DNA from: Chlorops oryzae
Lineage: Eukaryota > Arthropoda > Insecta > Diptera > Chloropidae
Assembly: GCA_020466095.1 (NCBI GenBank)
Contig: CM035807.1
Span: 32,066,212-32,130,211, forward strand
DNA: 64,000 nucleotides
Direction of reading: 5' to 3'
Shown here: piece after piece, positions 11,843 through 22,849 of the stretch
Layout: each line of letters starts with the position of its first letter
Numbering within the stretch: the stretch's first letter is position 1
Program-made: the position numbers and the translations under genes
The notes under the pieces: model-generated
The model's database searches: none
Seen by the model: only the letters and a program-made list of their open reading frames with translations
What the model was told of the DNA's origin: nothing

Positions 11843-12481
11843 AGTATTTTAATAAGGAAGTGGTTGCAAAAGTGTTTCAAATTTTTTCTAATTTATTTTG
11901 CTTTTATGAATGACAGAAACCAAATACATAGTTTGAATGCTTTCATTGAAATTTCGACTTTCCTCAAACCAAAACTAAGGTGCCCTTAAAGATATATGGT
12001 GAAATCTAACATTCTACCCCTTATATTTTTCACGCGCCCTCGATCAAATAAAAATTATGATGTTTTATTCATAACTTAATACCTTAGCGCATAAATTTTT
12101 CTTGTTTAGAAAAAGTGTGGTTATGGAATGTCATTAGCAGAGCACCTAAAAGTATGCAAAGTTAAAACCTTAGAGAATTCTCTGATGCACGAATAACGTG
12201 ACCAAGCTCGAAAAATAACTTTCATGAGGCTAAGTCCGGAATTTAGTTTTAGAAAATCATAGTCTGATGCATGCAATTCAGGTTTGCAACGAAATTATTT
12301 ATTCATACGACGAAACATATGATGACATATTTTTCAAAACGAATTCGAAGACAATCATTGTCGAATTCAAAATCATAATAAAGTTCTCAATTGGGGGACT
12401 GCAACGAATGGTCACTCTTTGCATATATTAAGAAATTTTATCGCAGAACGCAGATGGACCAACATGTAGGCAAGCCTGAGA

Positions 12482-12691
12482 CAGGAGAATCGTGACATAG
12501 TGGGCCTGGGAATTTTATCTTAAAAGAGAAATATTGAAAAATTCTCAAATTTTCTATTTTCAAATTACAACAAAAACAAAAACGATAGGAATTTTTCTCT
12601 TATATTTTATGGGGAGTTATTAATGAAGATAAACTTTGGATATAAGGTCCAAAGATTAAAATCATAGACCCACTATAACACGTTTCTCCTG
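12482..12691. mobile_element. hAT-type MITE, about 210 bp
   Basis: Inverted ends: CAGGAGAATCGTGACATAGT on the left, CAGGAGAAACGTGTTATAGT on the right read in reverse, continuing imperfectly to AATTTTATCTT. Flanking octamers are GCCTGAGA and GCCTGAAC, sharing their first six bases. Start bases, TIR and near 8-bp TSD together suggest hAT. The interior is A/T-rich and non-coding. Confidence 0.6.
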
Positions 12692-12699
12692 GCCTGAAC

Positions 12700-13440
12700 C
12701 ATAAATGAGTTGTTGCGCGACAACGCATTAAGTCTACAGTACTTTTCTTCCAATTCTCAGACAAATGTAGTTTTATTTTTCAAGGATTTCAGACATTTAT
12801 GTCTCGCCAAATTTCAAGTTTATGGCCAGGTACTATTTTCATTAAGCCACACATGCTTGCATATATGAGCGTTCGTCTCTGTCGTATCTAGGACAGCTGA
12901 TCAATGTGCAATTTATTACTTGCTCCTTTTTTCGCCTTGAAATGTCCATTGGTTCTTATTTTTCTCCAAATAACCTTGTCGTTTTCATTAAACTCCATAT
13001 TTAATACCAAACTTCTGTTCAATTTTCACTAGACATAACCATAAACAGCTGTGTTTATAAAAATTGACTTATTTCTTGACCCTTATAATATGCTTTTGGA
13101 ATATTTTAAGAGTCAAAAAAGCATTTTTTCGGAAGCATACTTATTACTTCAATAATTGTTACATAAACGGCTTTGCAACCTATTTGCAACTTACAAAGTG
13201 GAAGTTCCGAAGAGAAGTTGCTGCAACTATTTTAAAACATCATAGCTCCACCCATTTTGACACAAAAAGTTCACGCAATTAAATTTAGTTTTTCAAACCG
13301 CTTGTGTAACTTAAGTAGTTGTTCATAACAACTTTGCATCATCTATGCAACTGAGCATGTTTTTTGAAACGTCTATGCACCCCTTATGCAACAAGAATAA
13401 TTTTTTTTCCTTTAAAAGATGTTACAATGTGCCACTAGGG
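12700..13440. other. Non-coding stretch before dispersed repeat copy 2
   Basis: No gene seen. The part from about 13170 to 13400 repeats the motif TGCAAC/TATGCAAC irregularly, without a clean period. Confidence 0.45.
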
Positions 13441-13765
13441 GCAGCAAGGAACCCAGCTGTTTTCTCTTTTAATAAGTTCATTTTTTCTTTCCTGCATGGA
13501 AGACCTACTTTTAAACGTTGCTCACTATGAATCTTATGTCCTTGTATGTATGTTTCCTTTTAAAAACCCATATTTACCACATTTCTTGCGAACTTCCATT
13601 TATCTTTTCGTGCTACCAATTTTCACATTATTTGGCTTAAGTCAAAAACAACAACAAAAAACAACAAAACAACAAAAATAAATCGTTTTTTCTTTATTAT
13701 TACGATGCTTTTAGAATACAGCAGGCAAATGGTTCATAAAAAAGGCTTTTTGTCTTGATGTACGG
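13441..13765 (+). repeat. Dispersed repeat, copy 2
   Basis: Same family and orientation as 11350-11665. It starts GCAGCAAGGAACCCAGCTGT and carries a longer CAACAACAAAAAACAACAAA tract. Scattered substitutions in the first 210 bp are few, so the two copies are fairly young or were duplicated together. Confidence 0.7.
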
Positions 13766-13910
13766 AAATTTTGCCATAAGCTCAAAATGTGTGAGTTAAA
13801 AAGTTATGAACGTTTATTATTCCAACGGTCTTATAAAATTTGTTTGACTTAACACGGGACTTGAATTCTTGTGATCCTACCCACATAAGTACGATACAAG
13901 GCGAAGCGAA

Positions 13911-14795
13911 ACAAGTAAGGGTGTTATAGTCAGGCGAGCCTGACAATAGAATACCCGACACAGACACACGTGTTCAAATAATTTTTAATATCAAGAGGTG
14001 TTTAAGGCCATAAGGGGCCCAATATACCGACTTTTGTTAAATTTCTTTATGAAAACTGCCCCTTTGGCACGCCCGCTTTTCCAATTCTTTTGACTTCTAA
14101 TCGGAGGCTTAAATATACGCTCAAATTCTATGTTTCATGGAAATATTTCGAAAAAGTTCGATTTTGAGGCAGCTTTGGGATTTTTGTGACAGACCCTTGT
14201 ACTGGAGGTACCCTTAATAATGGACCGACCAAGGAAATTTTTTGGGAGGATGTTTATGGCTACAAAGGAAGCATAAGTGCCAAATCTCGTTCAAGTCCCA
14301 TTTGAATTTCAGGTGAAGGGGACAATTTTCGAAAAACGCCCTTCTGCCACGCCCACTTTTAAAATTTTTGTAAATCGTATCACTTGCCTTGAAACATGTT
14401 CAAATATCAAATTTAATCAAAATATATTGAAAAACTTCGATTTTAGAGCAGTTTTTGTGATTTTCGTAACAGACCCTTGTACTACAGGTACCCCTAAAAA
14501 TGGTCCGATCGGGTTCATTCTCGAACTTGTTCTTACTCATGTCCTCGTGATCACGCATACCAAATTTTGTCACGATAGCTCAACTCCTTCGATAAGATAT
14601 CTGTATACAGACAGACAGACGGACGGACAGGCGGACAGACATACAGACGGACGGACATGTCTAAATCGAATATCCTGGTGACGCTGATCATTTCTATATA
14701 CATTTTGTATGGTCTATCTCGACTAGTTCTGGGTGTTACACACAACCACACAAACGCAATATACCCTCGACACAGAGTGTGTCGAGTATAAAAAT
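13911..14795 (+). mobile_element. DINE-1/Helentron-like repeat, copy 1 (about 880 bp)
   Basis: The start is CAAGTAAGGGTGTTATAG followed by a near-palindrome GTCAGGCGAGCCTGAC and AATACCCGACACAG. A GACAGACGGACGG microsatellite lies at 14607-14656. The end has CCCTCGACACAGAGTGTGTC, then GAGTATAAAAA, an 8-bp-stem hairpin. A subterminal hairpin, an internal GACGGACAG-type microsatellite and a GGTATAA-like tail are the layout of Drosophila DINE-1 elements (non-autonomous Helentrons). A block with GTGACAGACCCTTGTACT is duplicated internally (about 14186 and 14460). Confidence 0.6.
14607..14656 (+). repeat. GACAGACGGACG-type microsatellite inside the DINE-like element
   Basis: Irregular tetranucleotide array of GACA and GACG units. 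The second copy has a shorter version at about 15537-15563. Confidence 0.8.
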
Positions 14796-15126
14796 CCAAA
14801 AGGTCTTGCATTAACATATTTTAACCATCTTATGCCGCGAACATAATTTGCAAATGTTTATATATGCGCGCAAAAACACGCTTTCACACTTCGGATAAAA
14901 AATTTTTTCCGACGAGACTCCGCACTTATCTTCATACAAATTTGGTTAACTTCGCATGAAATATATTTAATGCGTTTCTTATGAGAATCTGCTTAACGAA
15001 TTTTTATCATCGAATGATGTTGCAAATCCTTCGAATAGTTGAGTGTCAGGTGAGCTCGATTTTATAATACCCAACACATTCAACTAAATACCTATGCATG
15101 TAATATTTGAATATTCTTTGTAAAAT

Positions 15127-15702
15127 CAAGTAAGGGTGTCATAGACAGGCTAGACTGACAATAAAATACCCGACACAGGCACACATGTATTCTATAGATT
15201 TTGAAGGCGATAAGGGGCCCCATATACCGACTTTTATTCAATTGCTTTGAAATGAAAACCGCCCTTTGCCACGCCCACTTATCCAAATTTTTAATTCTAA
15301 TCGGAGGCTTAAAAATTCATACGATCAAATTCTAAATATCATTCAAATATTGCGGAAAAGTCCGATTTTGCGGAAGTTTTGGGATTTTTGTGACAGACCC
15401 TAGTACTGGAGGTACCCTTAAAAACGGTCTGATCGGGTCCATTCTCGAAATTGTTCTTACTCATATAGCCATAAGCACGCATATCGAATTTCGTTAAGGT
15501 AGCTCCTTCAATAAGAAAATTGCATACAAACATATAGACAGACAGACAGACAGGCGGAAGGACAAGGCTAAAACAAATATCCTGGTTACGCTGATCGTTT
15601 CTATATACATTTTGTATGGTCTATCTTGACTGGTTCTGGGTATGACACACAACTACGCAAATGCAATATACCCTCGACACAGAGTGTGTCGGGTTCAAAA
15701 AC
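15127..15702 (+). mobile_element. DINE-1/Helentron-like repeat, copy 2 (about 575 bp)
   Basis: Same orientation and ends as copy 1, with CAAGTAAGGGTGTCATAG at the start and CTCGACACAGAGTGTGTCGG at the end. The 5-prime palindrome has decayed to ACAGGCTAGACTGAC. It lacks the internal duplication of copy 1. The two copies are only about 330 bp apart. Confidence 0.6.
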
Positions 15703-15704
15703 TT

Positions 15705-16125
15705 GAAAAGTGGGCTTGGCAAAAGAGCATCTTTCGGTAATCAGTTTCGCCTAACTAAACATCCTTGGTAGTTGAAATATTTCATATGTCTCTCCCCTAA
15801 TTTACTCACATTAAGCATCTTATCTTCAATTCGATTCTTTAAAGTATTAAGGAAATCCAACTCCATGCACTTTTTTGATTCCCTTTTCATCAAATCAAGA
15901 AATGTTCTTGTGTGCGGTATTTGAAATGAAAAGTAGTTCTTTGCGTGGTCATAAAGGAAAAAAATTCAACATATCGAGACCGTTAAAGCTCATGTGGTAA
16001 CGTAACAATTTCAAAATACATAAGTACATATAAAAAGCCTCACGTTGTAGCCCACACATGTCGAGGCTGCTCCGATTGAGGCATTTAGCTGCGGTATTTG
16101 AGATTTTATCACCGATTCGTGTAAT
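15705..16125. other. Stretch with no recognised gene
   Basis: No repeat ends, RNA genes or coding signatures were found before the possible exon at 16128. Confidence 0.45.
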
Positions 16126-16127
16126 AA

Positions 16128-16176
16128 ATGGCAGTAAAAGAGGCCTTCAACTACATACAAAGCATTCGTGAAAACG
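16128..16176 (+). CDS. Possible short first coding exon (low confidence)
   Basis: An ATG in AATAAATGG context opens 16 codons that read like protein (Met-Ala-Val-Lys-Glu-Ala-Phe-Asn-Tyr, then Gln-Ser-Ile-Arg-Glu-Asn). They are followed at once by the splice-donor string GGTAAGAATC. If spliced there, the exon ends in phase 1; unspliced, the frame stops 12 codons later. No downstream partner exon was identified, and chance is quite possible. Confidence 0.2.
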
Positions 16177-16179
16177 GTA

Positions 16180-18345
16180 AGAATCTAGGAACGTATGTAA
16201 AAAATTCATTTTAGATTTGTACACAAGGAGAGAGCGCCGGCTTGCGGCGGGTGGTGTAAGAAAAACTGATTGCACTGTAATTTGCGGTCAGTAATTTACA
16301 CCTGCAGAGAAAGAATCCACATCGTTGGGTACTCGAAAAGGAGTAAAATGGCTTTTTGTCAGGATAATGTCGTTGCGTTGTGCTCGGTAAATCGAAATGA
16401 AGACATTAATGGTATCACGTAAAATGATCGGCTTTCGTGTTTGAAATAATTTAAAATGGCGCTCTACTTATTTTTTACTGCAAAAGGCGCCATTTTTTTT
16501 TTTTTTTTGTAGTTTGAGTGAAATAAACAGTTTCATTGTTCAAAATTAGTACCTATTTCTAGTCGTCTTTAGTTGCTCATACGGAGGGTGGAATGTTTTG
16601 CTGGCAAAAACGGCAATTCATATGGCGTTCGAAGGGACTTAAGTCAAAGCTCTCCTGTTTGCACAGAGTCCTCGAACGATTGTTGCGCATCCCAGTCGCT
16701 CCTTTTTAGCTTTGAATCTTAAGTAGTAAGAAGAATTCTTTTAAGTTCAACTTCGTAACAACAAATAGGAAACTTCGAAAACTTCTCCAACTCCATAAAG
16801 TACTTAAAGCCAACTAGATTCAATCTAATCACTGCCGTATATACATAGATTCAAAAGCATAGTTCTGAGCGGATTATCTAAGGACTTAAATACTTGTATG
16901 CCACTTGGCTTGGATGATTTTCCAAAAAGTTCCAAGCTTTATTACTTCCACCCACCTTCCTTTAAGGTTGGTTGTTTGTGTTCAAAAACTTGTCCGAACG
17001 TGCCACGACAACTTCAAGCGTACATGAAATTCATGCTGACCTTGCAGATTTTTTTCGAGTCCTACGTTTTATACTTTTCAAATAGAAATGCAAGTTTGAG
17101 TTGAAATTGTCTTGTCATTTCTGTTTTCGCTTTTTACGTCAACGTGTGACATGGTTGTGGCAATTCCGAAGTTGTAAGCCGATATGAATGTCCTTTGCAT
17201 TTGATAAATGATAAATGCACTGGCGACATTTCCTTTAAATAAGTTTTTTTTTTCAAAGCCAATTCTTTAGTTGAATCGGACGAAAAAAGCTCAATTAATT
17301 TGCCATTTTAGAATGAAATAATTTAATTTTATTTTTCAATTCTTTCAAAACGATTTATTGAGCCATGTCTATCCCATAATTATTATTAATTAACACGAAA
17401 AATGCTGAAATCATGCTCATATGATGTTCAAGCATTTCATTTCCATTTAATTTGAGATTTTCTCATTTAAATTGTTAATACTTGAAATGAAGAATTCCAT
17501 TCATTTTTCAATCAGTAAAAAATATTTAATTATTTTAATGAATTGTTTGTCTTCATTCGCGGTTTTAGTCGGGTGTTTAAGGGTTGTACAGATCTTGTAA
17601 CAAAGAACTTGAATCTAGATTGAATTTCAAATTGATTTACATATCAGTCTATCTTTTCGATTGCGGTCGGATGTCTTCCACATCCTATTCCTATTCCTCT
17701 TCCTATTGCTATTCCTATTCCTATTCCTATTCCTATTCCTATCCTAGTCTTATTGAATTGAAAATCGTAGTTGGGAAGTTCCACACAAAGCGTTCCTACA
17801 GTCAGAGCCATGCTGAGCAGAATTTAAGTTACTTCATTGCTAAGAGTTTTCCAAATTTTAAGTCCTTGAGAATCACATCCCATTTTTTTTAATATTATGA
17901 GCTAAAACCTATAAAAGGGGGGAGTGTGACAGGTGTGACGAATTGAAATTGCCCAGTCAAAAGAACAAGAACAATCCTCACCATGATTCTTAGTGAATGA
18001 AAGGAGTCGCTCGATTTGACTTTTAAGTGGCTGCCTCTCCTTCATCTCATTCTAAGAACGATTTTTTTGGAAACGGGAACGAGCAGCCACATGCAGCAAC
18101 CGTCCTTCAACAGGACATATTGTTGGCGCTTTCATATGAACGCAGGCTGTATCCAAGTCGGTCTTGACCGGGTGTACCTTTTTTAGCTTTTTTACTTTGA
18201 CTTTTTTATCGGATTACATTTTGTGTTTCTGTTGAACAGATTTTTGGAATCAGATTTAAAAGTGGTATTAAGTAATTAAATCATTTAATGAAAGTTTTAA
18301 TGCTGTCAATGAAATGAATCCTTCTTTTCATATACGTATGTATGT
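16180..18345. other. Non-coding stretch with one microsatellite
   Basis: T-rich run at about 16493-16509. Apart from the hexamer array at 17683-17745, no element or gene was recognised. Confidence 0.45.
17683..17745 (+). repeat. CCTATT hexanucleotide microsatellite
   Basis: About ten units of TCCTAT with two interruptions. Read in frame it gives alternating Ser-Tyr, which explains the long Ser-Tyr ORF here; I do not regard that ORF as a gene. Confidence 0.85.
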
Positions 18346-18349
18346 TCAA

Positions 18350-19086
18350 TTGTAAGTACCCAGTAGTCAGCGGAGCCACCACAACACTAGCGATTTCACT
18401 AGTCACTGGGTGTCGGGGATCGGTCCCTTTCCTATCCAAGACGCTGGCGAATTTAACATTACGATCTCATTGCCGGGGACAGGTCGTCCTTTTATGCGCC
18501 ACCTTTAACCAGTCATTTCGCTAGCGAGCCACCGAGCCTCGAACCGCTGACCACCATTACGCTAAACGAACGAATTTAATTTCTTGGTCAAAATTCTCAC
18601 TTGAGTTTAGCGTTGCTCAGATTTTGGGTAACGTATTTAACGAATTTTTTCACTCCAAAAATTGTTTACTTGAAAATGAACCATTAAAAAAAAATAATAA
18701 TAAAACCTTAAAAATTTAGGGGAAAATGTTTGTCTTCCAAAATAACTGAACTATCAACAAAAAAAAAAAAACCCTAATTTATAAAAAAAGTAAAAAATTT
18801 AGGAAAAATTCTCGCCGCCCGCAGGGATTGAACCCCGAACCTCCCGGCTATCGAGTCATAGTTCGAACCACTGCGCTATCGAACGCTTGACGGGCAAATA
18901 ATCAGAATGCGAGCTAAAAGCAGACAACAGCAAAAACAATCATACGCAGCGAATAGGGAAATGTGACCTGAGGCCTATCTACTCTTTCAGGTTCATGTGC
19001 TAGGTGAAATGGCTAGTCATCAAGGACTGGCACTTTAGCATGTCACAAATATCGGGGGTGACCTACTGACTACTGGGTACCTACAA
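18350..19086. mobile_element. Inverted-repeat element, about 737 bp, carrying tRNA-like sequence
   Basis: The left end TTGTAAGTACCCAGTAGTCA (18350 on) and the right end read in reverse, TTGTAGGTACCCAGTAGTCA (19086 inward), match at 20 of 21 bases including the following G. Inside are a tRNA-like sequence (18817-18895, minus) and a second compressed box A/box B-like stretch on the minus strand near 18530-18570. No clear TSD was seen, so the superfamily is open. It could be a MITE that captured or received a SINE. Confidence 0.55.
18817..18895 (-). repeat. tRNA-like sequence, probable tRNA-derived SINE head
   Basis: On the minus strand: a 5-prime GCCCGT pairs with a 3-prime GCGGGC (acceptor-like). 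A box A-like TAGCGCAGTGG lies in the loop of a GTTCGA/TCGAAC stem. A CTAT/ATAG stem follows, then a box B-like GGTTCAATCC. The T stem has mismatches and the D-arm is non-canonical, so it is unlikely to be a functional tRNA gene. A/T-rich sequence downstream fits a short SINE tail. Internal pol III promoter boxes may still be active. Confidence 0.5.
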
Positions 19087-19089
19087 CTC

Positions 19090-19895
19090 GGTTTAATGAT
19101 TTTTTTCAAAAACAAAAAAAACATGTATGTACCTACGATTGTAGATAAATGTGGTCACATATAAACTTAAGGTGAGGCACGGTTCCAAGAGCGGAAATTG
19201 AAATAATTCGATCCCAACAAAGGATAGTTCAAAAATAACTGCAAGTCTGAGAGTCTACTTATACACTATGCTAAAATTGGTTTTATTTTTATAACATTCC
19301 CTCCTAAGACTAACGCTGGGATCCGCTATTGGCTTAGGGAAGCATTTAAGGACTTGAAATTTTAAATAATACTTTAATGCTTATTCTGAAATAGGCAGGT
19401 ATACTAAGTAGGTATATTAGCCCCAACCAAAGTATGTAAGTCTACTTCCATGGCGGAAGGGGTTATTGAATTGAAGGCGCTATCTAAGCTGTAGAAAGTT
19501 CGTTCTATAATTATCAAAATTACTCTTCTTGCAAATCATTTAAATTACCTTTAAAATCTTAATTTCGTCCATCGTTCTGTCTTAGGTATTAGACTCAATT
19601 CTTTCGAAACCCCTTTGTCCTTTGGAATAGAGAAGTCTCGAGAATTCAACATCAATTAATAAAGAAACGTTAAGTGATGTTTCAGAGCTTTCGTAAACTT
19701 TCGGGCTTATGTCGAAAAAATGAAAAAGGAAGCCAATTACCGAGGAAGAACTCGCAGAATACGAAAAATTTTCAATACTCAAGAAAAGAGATTCGTTAGT
19801 TGACACATCGCCCATCTCTTGTTTCTTCCAATACCTGTAGGTTTCATTTCTGGTATTTTGTCTGGGGCTTAAATTGCAAAACTTTGTCCTCAACT
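19090..19895. other. Stretch with no recognised gene
   Basis: The longest open frame, on the minus strand at about 19582-19893, begins at TTG without an early ATG and has no recognisable domain. Nothing else was seen. Confidence 0.45.
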
Positions 19896-19899
19896 TCGA

Positions 19900-20700
19900 A
19901 GGCTATTCAGCACAGCGGGAAGTGAAAATGTATCGGAAACGGAAAGAACGAAAACTGATTGAAATCCATGCACCATTGCGCCATATCAATGTGCCGCGAA
20001 TAAGTTCAGCGAGAAAGGACTGAAAACTTTTTGTCGTTCATAATTTTTTCCTTTTCGTTTTTTTTTTTTTTTGTTTTGTTTTGTTCTTGTCGATCGCATA
20101 AATTTCTAAAAAGACGGAATGCAATATCAGCGACTGTCGTGCGTAACCAACGTGCGAGTCGTGCAAATCACTTCAACCGCTCTCGCACTTAGTGAGTTGG
20201 CTCCATTTCCGTTTTTTGTGCATTTTGTGTCGCTTCGAGTTTTTCTGTTCAAAATTTCCGTTTCAAATTTTCGCTTCGCGCTCTTCGCCTTCCGGTGCCA
20301 TTTGTAAATGGCATATTCCACAAAACCCAAAGCTATTGACTTTCGTTTCTTTCGTTTCTCTCGTTTCACAATGTTGCAAAATGCAATGTTATGGGCAAAT
20401 CGCTGCTGGGTGACAGTGTGAAGCAAGTGTGAAGAGCAAGCGTTGCGCGTTGTACGTTGTACGTTGTTGTGGAAAGTTGCATTGTTGCGTCATCGAGGCT
20501 GCTTTTGTCGCAACTTTCTTGTTGTTTCTGTGTAAGAAAAGTTTTCATTTGTTCTTGTTGTTTCTTTTTTTTTTTATTGAATTCTTTAGTTGAGTTCGCC
20601 AAAGTGTGAAAAAAGACGTTAAATTATGAGTTCAGGGAAAATTTCGTAACCTCGCAACTTTGTTGCTTGATAAGTGTGAGTGTGTAACAGGCTTTGGGGA
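19900..20700. promoter_or_regulatory. GC-richer, CpG-containing stretch; possible promoter or 5-prime UTR
   Basis: Base composition shifts: CG dinucleotides are frequent (CGTGCG, GTCGTGC, CTTCGCGCTCTTCGCC, GCGTTGCGCG) and no transposon ends are visible, unlike both flanks. Tandem GTTGTACGTTGTACGTTGT and GTTTCTTTCGTTTCTCTCG motifs occur. A possible donor GTAAGA lies at about 20532. This resembles non-coding first exons and promoters of fly genes, but no ATG-bearing exon could be tied to it. Direction is unknown. Confidence 0.25.
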
Positions 20701-20853
20701 GGATCTCTGTGGGAAAGCAGAAGTTTTAGACATTTGCACATGAAACATGGTTTACTTTAGAGATATTTGGAAAAATCCGAGTGTTGGAAGTTTTTTTTAT
20801 ATCAAAAAGGAAGTTATTAGCATGGCTCAAGGGAAAATAAGAAAGTTTTTTAT

Positions 20854-20990
20854 TCTCCAGCTCTGTCAGATATGAAAAACTTCATATAAAAAAAAACGCT
20901 TCAGAAATGAATCAGAAATTTTCGATGAGTTTTTTTATATGAAGTTATTCATTGCCGTTTCATTCTGACATAACTGGAGATATAATCCCT
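20854..20990. mobile_element. Palindromic MITE, copy 1 (about 130 bp)
   Basis: Ends CTCCAGCTCTGTCAGA and, in reverse, CTCCAGTTATGTCAGAATGA. Inner arms pair ACTTCATATAAAAAAA with TTTTTTTATATGAAGT. Almost the whole element folds on itself. It is the same family as 21986-22133. A GGGATTATA block beyond the right arm may belong to the terminus. Confidence 0.7.
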
Positions 20991-21985
20991 ATGCATGAAA
21001 AATGAAAAAAAATTTTAAGTACACTTTATTGAGCTTACTTTTGAGGAATATGGGTGTTCATGGATTTTTAAAGTCTTTGTATAAACTCATAAATTGAAAG
21101 ATGTGAATAATAAATTTCATCACACATATCTAGATATTGCCCGAACATACCGAATTAAGTTTAATTTCCTGCCAAAGAAACATTCTCGCTAAACCTTCCT
21201 ATTAAATCCTGTGCTTCTTCCCACATCCTTATGGTTAAACCGATAGACAACGATAAGAAATTGTTGGAAAAATTTGAACTTTAAGGTTATTTTCCATCTT
21301 ATTTGATATAAGAAAAGTCCCGGCTCGCATTTTAGTATCCTTAGAGTGGCTTTCTAACAGCAGGAAACAGGAAACCCTTAAGAGTACGTACCACATACAG
21401 AATGTGTGCGAAAAGAAATTTGTAAGACCGGAACATAAAATTTCATGACATCAAATATCGCAGGGTTATCTGAGAGAACACATAAACCGCATTTGCTTTG
21501 GGTGGAAAGGAAATACTCGTATTCTCGGTTCGCTTTTAACTTCCTTTCTCGAACATCAAAGCAAGGAAGTCCTTCTCGGTAAGTATTTCGAACATGAAAA
21601 AAAAGTTTTCAAATGTGTACAAAACAGCATTTTTTTCATTGCCTTGTGGGACAAATGTGTAGATATCACAACGAGAGAAAATGTTTGTATTGACTTAAAA
21701 CAAAATTAAAGCGCGAAACTTCGAGGCTTGTCCTTCCAAGTGCCTTATTCTCCCAAACAGACGTTAATCCATCGCTCTTGAAGTCATTTCTCTCGGCTTA
21801 AGTTGCTTCGCTTAAGAACACTGATCAAAACTTTTCATCATTTCCTTGTTCTCGATGTTGTGCGCCACTTCATCGTGATAAATTTGCTTTTACAACTTGC
21901 AAGAGAACTTTAAAGATTTTAGAAAAAATACAAAAAAAAAATTTTTTTCCCTTTCGATAACAAACTTTAAATCACTTTGCCCTTT

Positions 21986-22133
21986 GGGTCTATCTCCAGT
22001 TCTGTTAGAAATGAAACAGAAATAAAAAACTTCATACAAAAAAAAAACACTTCAGAAAATTTCTGATTCATTTCTGAAGTGTTTTTTTATACATATGAAG
22101 TTTTTCATTTCTGACAGAGCTGGAGACAGCCCC
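21986..22133. mobile_element. Palindromic MITE, copy 2 (about 148 bp)
   Basis: Left end GGGTCTATCTCCAGTTCTGT and right end, in reverse, GGGGCTGTCTCCAGCTCTGT. The central arms AACACTTCAGAAA and TTTCTGAAGTGTT are perfect. The molecule can form a hairpin along nearly its full length. The TSD is unclear. If transcribed it would give a long double-stranded RNA substrate. Confidence 0.75.
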
Positions 22134-22849
22134 TTCACAAAAAACTTTCCTACTTCAGCTTAGCAAAAACATTAATGCCCACTATTTGGTCCAAGACTGT
22201 AAGTAACTAGCTTTTCATTTAATCTCAATATTTAAGCAGATACGTATTTTGTCCTTACTGCATTTACTGTTCGCACTACTTTCCTGTAAACACTTACAAC
22301 CCACAATAACGTCTAAAATACAACCTGCGGTAAGATAACTTTTACTCAGGGCAGAGAGCAAATGGGCGAGAGGTGACTGGAGCTTTCATTTGAAGTATAA
22401 TTTCATGCTGCAAGAAACTTTTTCTATTTTGAATAAAAATGAGATAAAACGCCGGGCGCCCTATTTAAAATGGCCAAGGTTGGCTAAGAATTTTCTTAGA
22501 TATTTTTGGAAGCATTTGGAGAAGGAAAAAGGAAAGTGCCCAGTCAGGAAGAATACACTTTAACAAATTTTACATTCAATTACGCAAGACGAAAGCAACA
22601 CAGTTTTTTTTGCATATTTAAAGGTGCGCTCAGCCGGATTTGCCTTAAGTTCTTGCCTTGTTTTTTAAAGGATTCAGTAAGTTGGAAAAAAGACTTAAAA
22701 ATTTGTCGTAACATTCTAATTTCTGGCCCCGTCTCCAAACGTACTTGTTTTGAACAAATTACCAATATTCTTAGATTCGTTTTGCCCTCTCAAGTACTTA
22801 CAGATGGAATCAGTGGTACGATTAAACCAGCAAAAATTCTGAGCTCATA

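Noticed and set aside
14277..14681. 134-codon frame on the plus strand
   Set aside because: It lies wholly inside the DINE-like element and includes translation of the GACAGACGG microsatellite.
17584..17892. Ser-Tyr-rich frame of 102 codons
   Set aside because: Composition comes from the CCTATT microsatellite; there is no other support.
18817..18895. Functional tRNA gene
   Set aside because: T-stem mismatches and a non-canonical D arm; it is better read as a tRNA-derived repeat.
20127..20426. 99-codon minus-strand frame in the GC-richer stretch
   Set aside because: Overlapped by two plus-strand frames of similar length, with no domain; base composition alone explains the lack of stops.
21430..21710. 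Open stretch of about 88 codons with an internal GGTAAGTAT donor
   Set aside because: No ATG or clear acceptor, and a frame of this length is expected by chance in this much A/T-rich DNA.
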